From contig NC_092629.1 of the NCBI RefSeq assembly GCF_039555335.1, forward strand, positions 7,487,432 through 7,551,431: 64,000 nucleotides of DNA, given 5' to 3'. This document shows positions 45,101 to 64,000 of this stretch, one piece after another; the first letter of the stretch is position 1; each line of letters starts with the position of its first letter. The notes beneath the pieces were generated by a model. The model saw only the letters and a program-made list of their open reading frames with translations. It was not told the DNA's origin and made no database searches. The stretch comes from Amphiura filiformis (Eukaryota > Echinodermata > Ophiuroidea > Amphilepidida > Amphiuridae). Both the position numbers and the translations under genes were made by a program.

Positions 45101-46280
45101 ATACATAAGCTTATGCTTGAAGATTAGTCGGCATTTGAATGATAACTTGGGGGAAATAATCAAAAATGTGTGACAGGGACACACAGAATCAAGTGTGAGG
45201 GGCTAACCCACATTTTGTGGTCTACAGTAGAGGGTGACTTTGTTTTTTGTAGTGCAAAGTCATTTTTGTCACATGAGGGAACTTCAGGCACTTGGCATTT
45301 TTTAGTTATCTATTCCTCGGTAGGACCAGGCAAATGTTCACGGGAGGGACATGAAAACTAGCACTGCAGCCCTATTATATTGATTTTCAAAGGAAAATGC
45401 TATTACCTATTTCAATGCATCCAAAGGTCCAGGGAAAGGAATGAGGTGTCACCGGAGCCGGAATAGATAATAGTATGCAGTAACAAAATGTCATGTGACG
45501 ATATTTTCATTGCAGGGGACATATAACATATCTAATTAAAAAACCCACTATCTTTGAACAGGCCCATGCAAAGTGACAATTATTGTTAAAATATGGATGA
45601 TTTGTTACGCACAATGGAGTATTCACAATAATGGTGTTTGAATACGACATATTTCAGATGGAAAAATGGTGTTGAATTAAGGACATGACTGTTCATGTCC
45701 TGCTGATAAGGGTGTGGATGACATAATTGGTATCAGTGGCGTACCTAGGCCGCTCCTACCCAGGGGCTGGAGAAAAGGCCAATTTTGCCACCCCTTCATC
45801 AACAGCTCAAAAAAGGTTCTGCCAATATTTTTTGGATGGTTAAAAAAGGATAATAGGCACTAGCAACAAATTTTTAAGTATATTTCAGTTTGTTTCACAA
45901 TTTTTAAGACATTTTTGTTACAATTTTCTGCCCTTTTTTTCTTTAATAATTCTTTTTGCTGCTCTACTTCTACTGCCCTTTCCTTTTTGTCGCCCCTTGC
46001 TTTTACCCAGCGCCCCCTCAATATACGCGTATGGGTATGCTACCTACTAATGACGAGGATTTGAATGATATACTTGGTATGATAAATTTGGTGCATATGG
46101 ATGACAGGCATGCTATCCCCTGCAGGGCGTAGCTGGGGGGTCCCCACAGAAAAAATTGGGACTTCAAAGAGTAAAGTGTCCTTAAAATGACTAAAAATGG
46201 GACAAAAAATTGACAAATGGGGACGAAAATTAATTTGGCTTTGCCCCCTCTTACTACAATCTTGCAATCCTGGCTGAATT
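42167..46280. other. CCT4 3' UTR and intergenic DNA with small repeats
   Basis: Possible polyadenylation signals on plus are ATTAAA at 42725 and AATAAA at 43695 and 44129. No protein gene is recognised. CCGTTGGGGTTC at 43731 recurs at 51423 as part of a dispersed repeat. A transposon-like block at 46130-46265 (GACTAAAAATGGGACAAAAA) recurs at 52860-52985. Confidence 0.5.
44214..44395. mobile_element. MITE with CCATACACC ends
   Basis: Left end CCAGTTGAAATCCATACACC is mirrored at the right by GTATGGATTTCAAGTGGAA. Internal GGGGGTGTAGATTTCAAATGG shows further inverted symmetry. A diverged relative, split by another insertion, occupies 53375-53860. Confidence 0.65.
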
Positions 46281-46284
46281 ACTG

Positions 46285-49200
46285 ATCTGCTGATAAGGGT
46301 GTGGATGACATACTTAGTATGTTATCTACTGAAGTATACTTGTGATGCTATCTACTTGTGATGCTATCTACTCCTGATGAGGGTGTAGATGACATACTTG
46401 GTATGCTATCTACTGCTGATGAGGGTGTAGATGACATACTTGGTATGCTATCTACTGCTGATGAGGGTGTAGATGACATACTTGGTATGCTATCTACTGC
46501 TGATGAGGGTGTAGATGACATACTTGGTATGCTACCTGCTGCTGATGAGGGTGTAGATGACATACTTGGTATGCTATCTACTGCTGATGAGGGTGTAGAT
46601 GGCATACTTGGTATGCTATCTACTGCTGATGAGGGTGTAGATGGCATACTTGGTATGCTATCTACTGCTGATGAGGGTGTAGATGACATACTTGGTATGC
46701 TATATACTGCTGATGAGGGTGTAGATGGCATACTTGGTATGCTATCTACTGCTGATGAGGGTGTAGATGACATACTTGGTATGCTATCTACTGCTGATGA
46801 GGGTGTAGATGGCATACTTGGTATGCTATCTACTGCTGATGAGGGTGTAGATGACATACTTGGTATGCTACCTGCTGCTGATGAGGGTGTAGATGACATA
46901 CTTGGTATGCTATCTACTGCTGATGAGGGTGTAGATGGCATACTTGGTATGCTATCTACTGCTGATGAGGGTGTAGATGGCATACTTGGTATGCTATCTA
47001 CTGCTGATGAGGGTGTAGATGACATACTTGGTATGCTATATACTGCTGATGAGGGTGTAGATGGCATACTTGGTATGCTATCTACTGCTGATGAGGGTGT
47101 AGATGACATACTTGGTATGCTATCTACTGCTGATGAGGGTGTAGATGGCATACTTGGTATGCTATCTACTGCTGATGAGGGTGTAGATGGCATACTTGGT
47201 ATGCTATCTACTGCTGATGAGGGTGTAGATGACATACTTGGTATGTTATCTACTGCTAATACGTGTAGATGGCATACTTGGTATGCTATCTACTGCTGAT
47301 GAGGGTGTAGATGACATACTTGGTATGCTATCTACGGATGATGAGGGTGTAGATGACATACTTGGTATGCTATCTACGGATGATGAGGGTGTAGATGACA
47401 TACTTGGTATACATATGCTACTCCCGATTAGAGTGTGAATGGCGTACTTGCTTGGTATGCTATCTACTGCTGATTAGGGTGTAGATGACATCAGGTGTGC
47501 TATTTACTGCTGATGAGGGTGTGGATGACACGTGGTATGCTATCTACTGCTTATCAGGGTGTAGATGACATACTTGGTATACTATCTACTGCTGATTATG
47601 GTGTAGATGACATACTTGGTATACTATCTACTGCTGATTATGGTGTAGATGACATACTTGGTGTACTATCTACTGCTGATTAGGGTGTAGATGATATACT
47701 TGGTATGCTATCTACTGCTTATCAGGGTGTAGATGACATACTTGGTATACTATCTACTGCTGATTATGGTGTAGATGACATACTTGGTATACTATCTACT
47801 GCTGATTATGGTGTAGACGACATACTTGGTGTACTATCTACTGCTGATTAGGGTGTGAATGACATACTTGGTATGCTATCTACTGCTGATTATGGTGTGG
47901 ATGACATACTTGGTATGCTATTTACTGCTGAATATGGTGTAGATGACATACTTGGTATACTATATACTGCTGAATATGGTGTAGATGACATATTTGGTAT
48001 ACTATCTACTGCTGAATATGGTGTAGATGACATACTTGGTATACTATCTACTGCTGATTAGGGTGTATATGACATACTTGGTGTACTATCTACTGCTGAT
48101 TAGGATGTGGATGACATACTTGGTATGCTATCTACTGCTGATTAGGGTGTGGATGACATACTTGGTATGCTATCTACTGCTGATTATGGTGTGGATGACA
48201 TACTTGGTATGCTATCTACTGCTGATTATGGTGTGGATGACATACTTGGTATGCTATCTACTGCTGATTATGGTGTGGATGACATACTACATGTAGGTGT
48301 GCCATCTACTGCTGATTACGGTGTAGATGATATACTTGGTATGCTATCTACTGCTTATCAGGGTGTAGATGACATACTTGGTATACTATCTACTGCTGAT
48401 TATGGTGTAGATGACATACTTGGTATACTATCTACTGCTGATTATGGAGTGGATGGCATACTTGGTATGCTATCTGCTGCTGATTAGAGTGTGGAGGACA
48501 TACTAGGTGCGCTATCTACTGCTGATTAGGGTGTAGATTACATATTTTGTATGCTATCTACTGCTGATTAGGGTGTGGATGACATATTAGGTGTGCTATC
48601 TACTTCTAATGAGGGTGTGGGTGACACGTGGTATGCTATCTACTGCTGATTAGAGTGTCGATGACATACTTGTTATGCTTTCTACCACTGTCTATGATGA
48701 CATACTAGGTGTGCTATCTACTGCTGATGAAGGCGTGGATGACATACTTGATATGTCATCTACTGCTGATTAGGGTGTAGATGACATACTCGGTATGCTA
48801 TCTACTGCTGATGAGGGTGTAGATGACATACATGGTATGCTATCTTCTGCTGATGAGGGTGTAGATGACATACTTGGTATGCTATCTACTGCTGCTGAGG
48901 GTGTAGATGGCATACTTGGTGTACTATCTACTGCTGATGAGGGTGTGGATGACACGTGGTATGCTATCTACTGCTTATCAGGGTGTGGATGACATACTTG
49001 GTATGCTATCTACTGCTGATGAGGGTGTGGATGACATACTTAGTATGCTATATACTGCCGATTATGGTGTGGATGACATACTTGGTATGCTATCTACTGC
49101 TGATGAGGGTGTGGATGACATACTTAGTATGCTCTCTACTGCTGATTAGGGTGTGGATGACATACTTGGTATGCTATCTACTGCTGAATAGGGTGTGGAT

Positions 49201-49550
49201 GACAAACTAATGTATGCTCTCTACCACTGACTGGTGCAAATGACATACTAGGTGTGTTATCTATTGCTGATGAAGGCGTGCATGACATACTTGATATGTT
49301 ATCTACTGCTGGTTAGGGTATAGATGATTATTGATATGCTATCTACTGCTGATTAGGACAGGCATGCTAGATGTGGAATAAGCAAATGCTCTAGACATAC
49401 TAGATATGCTATCTACCACTGTTGGTTTGGGTGCAGATGACATACTTGGTATGCTATCTTCTGCTGATTAGTGTATGGATGCCATACCAAGTATGCCATC
49501 TACTGCTAACTAGGGTGTAGATGACATACTAGGTGTGCTATCTACTGGTG
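46285..49550. repeat. 42-bp tandem repeat array, about 3.3 kb
   Basis: About 75 copies of a 42-bp unit whose plus frame reads DDILGMLSTADEGV. As 42 is a multiple of three, both strands stay open for about 300 codons in the left part (46358-47299 plus, 46348-47235 minus). From about 47440 many units have GATTAG, which stops the plus frame. Units carrying CTACCTGCT at 46531 and 46867 are 336 bp apart and the eight units between repeat in the same variant order, a higher-order repeat. No start context, splice site or conserved domain supports a protein gene. Confidence 0.9.
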
Positions 49551-49560
49551 ATTATAGGGT

Positions 49561-49770
49561 GAACGGTTCTTTTCAGAGTCACCAAACCTTTTACATTAGC
49601 AGTTATGCTAGGTCTGCATGTTCTCTGTTGACAAGGGGCAGTATTCACTGAACGGCTCTTTTCAGAGCCACCAAACCTTTTACATTAGCAGATAGGCGAG
49701 GTCTGCTTGTTCTCTGTTGACAAGGGGCAGTCTTCAGTGAACGGCTCTTTTCAGAGCCACCAGTAGGCAA
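49561..49770 (+). ncRNA. Three tandem histone-type 3' stem-loops, no histone gene
   Basis: GGCTCTTTTCAGAGCC followed by ACCA, preceded by AAC, occurs at 49654-49669 and 49743-49758, with a wobble version GGTTCTTTTCAGAGTC at 49565-49580. This is the exact form of the metazoan replication-dependent histone mRNA 3' end (six-bp stem, four-base loop, AAC and ACCA flanks). Spacing is 89 bp, each within a repeated unit containing CTTTTACATTAGCAG and TTCTCTGTTGACAAGGGGCAG. No histone reading frame and no clear purine-rich downstream element is seen. Probably multiplied debris of a histone gene or a repeat that captured one. Confidence 0.75.
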
Positions 49771-49837
49771 GGGGTGGCCTGCGTGTCTCATTCTTATGTA
49801 CTGTCTTTGTCCTGAAGAAGTCAGAGCTACTCCTCAT

Positions 49838-49946
49838 GATGCAGTCATGTCTACAGTAGAATTCACCACCTTTGCAGGACTTAATCCCCATTAAAAGCTA
49901 TTAAACCAAGATAACACTCATTGAAAACAGCTCAACTGATTAAATC
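49838..49946 (+). repeat. Repeat following the stem-loops, second copy at 58162-58272
   Basis: ATGCAGTCATGTCTACAGTA to GATTAAATC is about 90% identical to 58162-58272 in amylase intron. Its location next to the stem-loops suggests it belongs to the same ancestral unit. Confidence 0.75.
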
Positions 49947-50219
49947 AGATCTTCTCTGGTTAAATCCACACAACACATGTTTCTGATTTACCTGTGCAAT
50001 GAGCAATGAGCTGGTATTATAGTTTCAGTTGGGTGAACGATTAAATTATAAGGCGAGCGCTAGGTTACAATTCTGTGTGGGCTTTTGTTTACGAAATGAG
50101 ACAATGGTCTGCTTATTGTTAACCAGCGTTCTTGAAAATGAGAAGCATAGTGGTTTGCAGACTTAACACGGTTTGGAAATAATTTCTTCATATTTTTGAT
50201 GTTATCTGTCGTTTACATA

Positions 50220-50525
50220 ACACAAAAGTGCGAATATTTCCAAACACCTAAATTAGCTAAAAATTTAGAACATGTTACAAAACTATATTTTCTAGAATTT
50301 CAGAGAATACTTTAAATATTGGCCGGTTATTTTTCACACAGTGACGATAACTAGGCAATGTCCTATTACCTATAACATACACTAAAACACCAAAGTGCGA
50401 ATATTTCCAAACACCTAAATTAGCTAAAAATTTAGGACATGTTACAAAACTATATTTTCTAGAATTTCAGAGAATACTTTAAATATTGGCCGGTTATTTT
50501 TCACACAGTGACGTTAACTAGGCAA
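50220..50525. repeat. Tandem duplication, about 135 bp copies
   Basis: AAAGTGCGAATATTTCCAAA to TCACACAGTGACG occurs at 50225-50348 and 50395-50515 with few differences, including AATATTGGCCGGTTATTTTT. Recent local duplication. Confidence 0.85.
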
Positions 50526-50529
50526 TTGC

Positions 50530-53200
50530 CTATACTTCTAACGTACACTTCTTGTGGAGGTCAGGCGTTAATTGTGAGAGCTCTGTGTATTGTGTATAGG
50601 AAAACGGACAGTAACTGCAGTATGTGACGAAAGCTTGACAGTTCTAAACTTGTCTGACGGCGAACCCGCTAAAAACTTACCAATTGTTATGAACTCCAGT
50701 CGTAAAAGCCTATCCCGCAATTCACACACATGTGTCTGCATGGTTCTCTATGTAGTAGAGTGTCAGTTCGTTGAGAATATTTGAGAGTCCTAGGATTATT
50801 CCTTCATGTAGGCCTAATGTAATTTTACACGAATTTTGGGTAAGGATTAGGATTAGGGTTAGGGTTAGTGTTATGATTAGCTTACACGACATAATTTCAC
50901 GAAGGATCGACCAGTCTTAGTTCAACAGCACTAAAATCAATGTCTTGCGCAGCTACACCAAGGTCATCTGTATAGATGAAGCGGCATGTAACTTCGCTTC
51001 GTGGTTGGTCGTTAGTGTAGATGATGAAGAGTAAGTGAGTGCATGTTAGTCATGCAGTAGTTGTAAACAGAATTTGAAAATACTGAATCTAACACGGGAA
51101 GTTACTTTTTGCAACTTTGTTAGTTACGTTGTGTCTGGAACCACCAGACTTCATCAGGCAACTGACCCACTGGACGGGTCCGGCCAAGAATCGCCCCGAC
51201 GCAGGGGTGTAGCAAGGTAGTTCACCACGTAAACTTGTATGGCTCAAAATTCCATATAGGGTATAATCTTCTTCCACGGTAAACCAAACAGCTTCCCAGA
51301 TGATGGTGGATGCGATATCGCTATTTTGACGTCGCCATTGGATTAACACATAATCATGAAATCTTCACAAACAATTCTAAATTTGTTATGTGGTGTCAAA
51401 GCAAAATTATCTTACTCTAAAACCGTTGGGGTTCTGCAAAGTACCCCACTGCAAGTATGTTAATTGTCCATTTATAATCGCTAACCGTGTATTGTGAATG
51501 GGGCTGTCAGCCCTGTATCTTCGCCAGCCTCGTACGTCCGAATTGCGTGTCCTATGCCGCCTGAGCTTCCGTGGTAAACCTTATAGCGCCATCACTTGAT
51601 GAAAGTACGTTATTAGAAGGCGTGAGTTAAAAGCTATCTGGGCTAGAACTATTGCGACTGTAGGGGTGAGCTTGCCTACAGGTAAAAAAAAATACTCGTG
51701 GCGGTTATATTACACGTCTAGTTTAGGGCAACGGGGGTGGAAAGGAGGGTAGGCCTACTACGGGGATGTGCGACAGATTCGGGGTGCATTTTGGTTTATT
51801 GATGGCCCTCAATTTCATGAAAATTTGGTATAAGAAAATGATTGTTTTTATTTTATTTTTTTAAATTAATTTGTTTCCCAAATTTTTATCGGAAAGTGTG
51901 CCATTTTTTTATTGTTACCATGGCGTGCGATAATAAATAGGCCTATTAATATAATTTTTAAATTCTATTTTATTTATATTTTGTTATTAATTGAAAATCT
52001 AAAATAGTATAAAATCGTATATGATGCCTTAAATTAAAGTTTAAAACGTTCTTCCAATATTAATAACTATTATTAAATAATTCCTAACATCTCGGACAAC
52101 ACGCCCCCTCCCCCAACACACACACCCCCACACCCCTACACCAACAACCACATGCCAAGTCTTGGCGAAAGTCTACCTTGATGTACACGCGCGCGTGCAC
52201 CATCCAGCATTGTCGCGCTAAAATACACTACCCTATTACGAGCAATGGAATAGCCCGTCAATCATGCACAGTGGTTGCTCCTGGAAGGAAGATTATACCC
52301 GATGTGACGCGGTTGCTCATGGAAGACAAGAAGGATTATACCCCTTTTCCAAAATTCGGACCGCTCGCCATTAAGTTTACTGCTTTCTGTGTTTTGAAAT
52401 TTGTTGACGTTTTAACGATCCCCGATTCCCGGTCGATTATTTTAGCTGTGTCACGTCACATGCATGACGCTGGTGGGTACCAACCAAACTTCAGAAGAAA
52501 AAAACCTCGATCGCCGATATTACGATGTGATATGGGACTTACATAGGATTACACAGAGATATTTCTTGCCAAAATTTGACCATTTCTAGGCAAGTTGGCC
52601 CTCCTTTGTCTGCGTTATGTGAAAAAGGACAGTCTTAAGTAAGTATAAGTGCAACGCTTTTGATGTTTTGATGTTTCGGGAGACTTGGAGGGATCATAAT
52701 AAAAAAATGATGGAGCCTATTCTTGACTGTGTAATATTCCTTCACCACATGCCGTACGGTAACAGTCTTATACGATGGACAGATAGTATCAGTTTGTGAA
52801 TGAGGACATCGTATAAGTTCCTTGTTCTAGTAGCAAGGGGAGCCGAAAAATTTCAGGGATTAAATGGGGACGGCAAAGACTAAAGTGTCCTTAAAATGAC
52901 TAAAATTTGGGACCAAATAAAATACAAATGGGGACGAAAATTTGGGTTTCCCCCTCACACTAAAATCCTGGCTACGCTACTGCCGGTCCGACGGCCTGGC
53001 AGTCCCATGCATGCTAGAGACAAGTGCAGTGGACTTTTGCTCAGCGATGACCGTCCAACACGCTCCCGGGTGGCCTCCTCAATGCCTATCCCATGCCTTC
53101 GCCCTCAATCCAGAAGCTTCCAGAACAACGACTTCTTCATCCTTTGTTGAATGTCCTGCATCCTTCAAGCGGATAAATGTCTTATGAAAATGTATGTTGA
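50530..53200. other. Intergenic stretch, no gene recognised
   Basis: Several open frames of 60-120 codons look random in composition. A short TTAGGG-like string is at 50845-50870, a C/A-rich tract at 52100-52150 and a dispersed repeat at 52830-52985. Confidence 0.5.
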
Positions 53201-53350
53201 GTAATTTTTTACTCATTTGTTGAGTTGTGGGAAAATGTATGTTGAGTAATTTTTTACTTATTTGTAGAGTTGTGACCTATATGAGCTCAATGTTCAGCCA
53301 TTTTTACTCCCCTCTTGAGTTGTGACCTTTTTACTCAATGTTGAGTAAAA
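53200..53350. repeat. Short tandem repeat with TGTTGAGTAATTTTTTACT
   Basis: Units of about 45 bp containing GTTGAGTAATTTTTTACTC and TTGTTGAGTTGTG occur three to four times, degrading to the right. Confidence 0.65.
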
Positions 53351-53374
53351 TATTTTTTGCTGTGTATTACAGTT

Positions 53375-53860
53375 TAAATCCATACACCTCATATGGAATA
53401 TATGACCGTAATCACCCACATAATCAGTGGCGTAGATTTCTTGTTGACATTGGGGGGGATGAAGTTGGAAAAAATCTTGAAGTATAGTCAATCCAGCACC
53501 CTTTGGCGACAGAATTAGTTTATGGTATAAATGCGCGCGAAGCGCGCGAAAATTTTTGCTATTTTGAAGCTAAACTGATGAAATATGGTGTAAAAGTAGA
53601 TTAAATGCGCGCGAAGCGCGCGAAAATTTGCACTTTTTGGGCCTAAAATGGGCAAATATGAGGCAAAATATTGGGGGGATAAATCCCCCCCATCCCCCCC
53701 GGGATCTACGCCTGTGCCCACATTTGGGCTACAGACGTCACAAAAGTCACCCATTTAGTTAACCCGATTTAAAATTCCTACTCCTTGTATAGAAGATTCA
53801 CTCCCTGTGTAGAAGGTTAAGGTCATGTCTTCCAGAGGGTGTTTGGATTTTTAACTTGAA
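53375..53860. mobile_element. MITE (CCATACACC family) split by a second element
   Basis: The outer parts match the 44214-44395 family. The insert at about 53428-53715 has GGCGTAGATTTC at the left and GGGATCTACGCC at the right as inverted ends, and contains two copies of AAATGCGCGCGAAGCGCGCG in which the CGCGC palindrome forms a hairpin. Confidence 0.55.
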
Positions 53861-54324
53861 TATAATTTCTTTAAAATGGGTTCTTTATTGGAATCTCTGA
53901 ATGATTACTCCAAAACTGCATGAGATATTTCAGACATAGCAATATCGTGAATATTATACCATTATTTTAATCATTATCTTGTCGTTAACAACGATAGGCG
54001 CATATGCAAGCATCTGCCACCGTAAATGCCACAGAAGCGATCAAAGAAAACACATCTTAGTCCTTAGATTATTTTGGCATAGTTGTAATGTTTACACATG
54101 TCCCAACTTACACCTAAATGGAATCGGCCAAAATTGTTATGTTAGTATTTCAACAGAGCGATTTTGACATAAAGTCATAATTATGACTTCATGTCCGCCA
54201 TAGAACTCCATGTTAAACGACCAAAATAGCCAGCGTGGTTTCTTTCATTTTCCATTATTATTCAAGCTTAAAATGGACAGAAAGCCTTCCCAGCAGTATA
54301 TTATTTCGGCATTTTGGGTAAGGA

Positions 54325-54487
54325 ATAAAAAAATTAAAATTTGACGGAAATCGTACATAACTCGTCTGGCGGTTGGCCGGCGGGTCCGTACGGTTCCGTC
54401 CGATTTCCATTGTTTAGAACAATAGAAACCAGACGGAACCCGACGAAACCGGTGGCCAACCGCCGGTCGAGTTTTAATTTCACCCCA
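54325..54487. mobile_element. Foldback MITE just downstream of amylase
   Basis: AATTAAAATT at the left and AGTTTTAATTT at the right; the arms contain GGCGGTTGGCCGGCGGG and its complement CCGGTGGCCAACCGCC, as well as CGTCCGATTTCCATTGTT/AACAATAG. It ends about 75 bp beyond the amylase stop, so it may lie in the 3' UTR and contains ATTAAA on minus. Confidence 0.7.
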
Positions 54488-54560
54488 TAGTTAAATATTC
54501 ACATGTCTCTCGTCCTTTGTTATTTAGACATTGCCTTCTTTTACAAAGTCTTACATGATT

Positions 54561-62273
<7,713 letters not shown>

Positions 62274-62860
62274 CTGCAGCGTTTGGAAAAATGACAATGA
62301 AAATTAATATGTAAGAATTGCACAATACAAGATTCTTCTTCTATTTGATTTGAGGTCAATGTTATGTTATAATAAGTCGGTTAGAAATATTCAACCTTCG
62401 GTGCTTTTCAGCGTTCAGCGTACAGCCAGTGTTTTTCGTCATAGCAAATTAACGATATAAATTATTACGGCGTTCAGTATATCGTCATTAGATACTTTAC
62501 TGTACCGACTGAACGAAAAACATTTCTAAGTTTATATACTCATTTAAAACTAACGCCAATGTCTAAAATGCTTCTATATGAAATGCTAAAATGAAACATT
62601 TCTCTTATCCCCTGTGTGACGCAGGCAACCGTGATATCATAGATTCGGTGGCCTTTTTTTACCATTTTCGTCAAAGCTCACCCTAAAAGTCGCTTTGCCC
62701 TCTCCTTGCCTTCGCACTGGAAAATTCCTAGCTACGCCACTGCGACCTTGGTTAAACGACAAGAACAGAAACATTTTGAGCATAACTTACCATTGGTTAG
62801 CAGGTGAAGCAATATGTATAGCTCTGATATCAGGCCGAGACTGATCAACTTCTTTTATAT
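62274..62860 (-). promoter_or_regulatory. Amylase 5' region: probable non-coding (or one-codon) first exon, intron and TATA box
   Basis: On minus, TATAAAAG lies at 62859-62852. About 60 bp downstream an excellent donor (CCAATG then GTAAGT, donor at 62790) is paired with the acceptor CTGCAG at 62276-62274, which ends exactly at the coding ATG. The first exon would be about 62825-62791 and itself ends in ATG, so the spliced mRNA would read ATG ATG CGG, in frame. The start could be either Met. Inferred from splice sites alone. Confidence 0.6.
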
Positions 62861-63222
62861 TACCAGGGGTGACACTTTCTTATCACTTTCGATGCCATAA
62901 CACTGACGCGTGACTTAAGCTGAATTTATACTCCATCGCTGGTCTACGAGCGATTCGTTTCTAGCCAATGAGTCAAATACCAATCATTCGTGCTCAGCGA
63001 TGGAATATAAATTTAGTTTTTTGTGGTCAATAATTATCTTACACAACTGCATGATCACTTAATTATGAGTAGAGATAATTACAACTTGTCTCTAAAAAGA
63101 TGGTGTATTAAAAAAAAAAAAACTTTTTCGCGGGCTTCGCTGACATTTGCTAAAAACAGGACCCTGGTATTTTCATCTACCATCTCTTCTCACCGGTATC
63201 CAGCCTATTCCCAATAATGCAA

Positions 63223-63445
63223 TACCGTAAAGATTCGCCTAATGGCGCACTTGGGCCCCTATGCGTTGGGGGTAAATATCATGTGCAAATAGAGAGCTCA
63301 CTCCTCTGACATCCCCACAAGAATTAAGGTTTCCTGCCCTTATTTGCTAGTGAGAATTTGACGGGAGTGCAATCTTAGGTTGTGTCTAAAATTCCACTTA
63401 TGTCAAGGGAGCCCATATAGCGTCATTAGGCGAACCCTTACGGTA
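63223..63445. mobile_element. MITE with TACCGTAA ends, 223 bp
   Basis: TACCGTAAAGATTCGCCTAA at the left is mirrored by TTAGGCGAACCCTTACGGTA at the right. The interior is less symmetrical. Non-coding. Confidence 0.75.
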
Positions 63446-63752
63446 AATGAATATCTTTGAAATATGGTAGTTGAACATGCAAAAATGGCCCTAATTTGCA
63501 CTAACCACGCGAACAATAATTAATTAATTTTGCTGTGGCTAAGATTAACTTTCTATTTTACATGCATGTTGTTACAATTTAAAAAAGATTATTACAGAGA
63601 TTATGTTACCGTCTTTATAAACCGGGCTAAAAAAAAGATACTCTATTCTAAACACTGGTCAGTAACCAAGCAGTTGTCCAACTGACACAGCAGCAAAATG
63701 CACTGACACGGAACAGCTTCCTGGACCACATTCATAGCCCAATAATTGGCAC

Positions 63753-64000
63753 CTAACACAAGAAATCTGTGAGTAAGTGGAATAGTGTGTCAACAAGACC
63801 TGTTCTTGAAGAAAGTGTGTGAAAAGCAGAAGCAGCTCCGTTCCACACTATTTCACTTAATCTTTGGAAATTATCACCTGTGTAAGGATCTATCTTGGGT
63901 ATAGATTTCAGTATAGTATTTACTAATTTTGAAGCAAATGTTTTGAGCAAAATATACCTTCTGCTTGACCAATCCTTAAGGGAAGAAATCAAAACTCGAC
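63753..64000 (-). CDS. Open frame at right edge, unrecognised
   Basis: About 82 codons open to the window edge, ending HLLTDFLC. Composition is protein-like (SKLVNTILKSIPKIDPYTGD), but I recognise no family and no splice site settles it. It could be a terminal exon, a retroelement piece or chance. Confidence 0.22.
   Translation of the reverse strand, partial: RVLISSLKDWSSRRYILLKTFASKLVNTILKSIPKIDPYTGDNFQRLSEIVWNGAASAFHTLSSRTGLVDTLFHLLTDFLC

Noticed and set aside
46348..47299. Open frames of 295 aa (minus) and 313 aa (plus) at the 42-bp array
   Set aside because: They result from a repeat length divisible by three lacking stops. No start context, domain or splice support, and later units carry stops.
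25135..50870. Interstitial telomere at the CCCTAA/TTAGGG strings
   Set aside because: Only three or four imperfect units in each place.
52178..52546. 122-codon frame
   Set aside because: No domain, no splice signals, no compositional bias; likely chance.

Overview
The window is animal nuclear DNA. Genes are split by GT-AG introns, intergenic DNA is AT-rich and packed with small DNA transposons, and the three host proteins read as metazoan orthologues. The mix of families suggests a marine invertebrate deuterostome (echinoderm, hemichordate or lancelet); I cannot narrow this further by eye.

Left part (1-42.2 kb): a FAM161 ciliary/centrosomal gene on the minus strand stands head to head with CCT4, the delta subunit of the TRiC/CCT chaperonin, on the plus strand, with about 384 bp between start codons. 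FAM161A and CCT4 are also neighbours in vertebrates. CCT4 is intact in 12 coding exons (543 aa) over 39 kb. FAM161 is clearly recognisable but has three single-base frame breaks.

Most notable result: the CCT4 introns carry ten sense-strand copies of two related short elements with a C box, D/D' boxes and a covarying terminal stem. I read them as intron-encoded C/D box snoRNAs. Family 1 has one copy in each of introns 2, 3, 5, 7, 10 and 11, and its 10-nt guide next to D' matches 18S rRNA. Family 2 has four copies in intron 6, one of them decayed.

CCT4 intron 1 (21.4 kb) holds an unusual piggyBac-type transposon of about 8.26 kb (10524-18780). It has 12-bp inverted ends, a TTAG duplication, a long transposase gene on minus, an opposing small reading frame with a transposase-like Cys-rich finger on plus, an array of E2F-like and CCAAT motifs between them, and 15 copies of a bipartite motif just inside its two ends. 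A hAT element with a nested hAT foldback element lies to its right (19991-22267).

Middle part (42.2-54.5 kb) has no host gene. It contains small transposons, a 3.3-kb array of a 42-bp unit with an 8-unit higher-order repeat, and three tandem perfect or near-perfect histone-type 3' stem-loops with no histone gene.

Right part (54.5-64 kb): an intact secreted, chloride-type alpha-amylase on minus with a long C-terminal extension. Its large last intron contains a duplicated segment, a DNA transposon and a LINE reverse-transcriptase relic.
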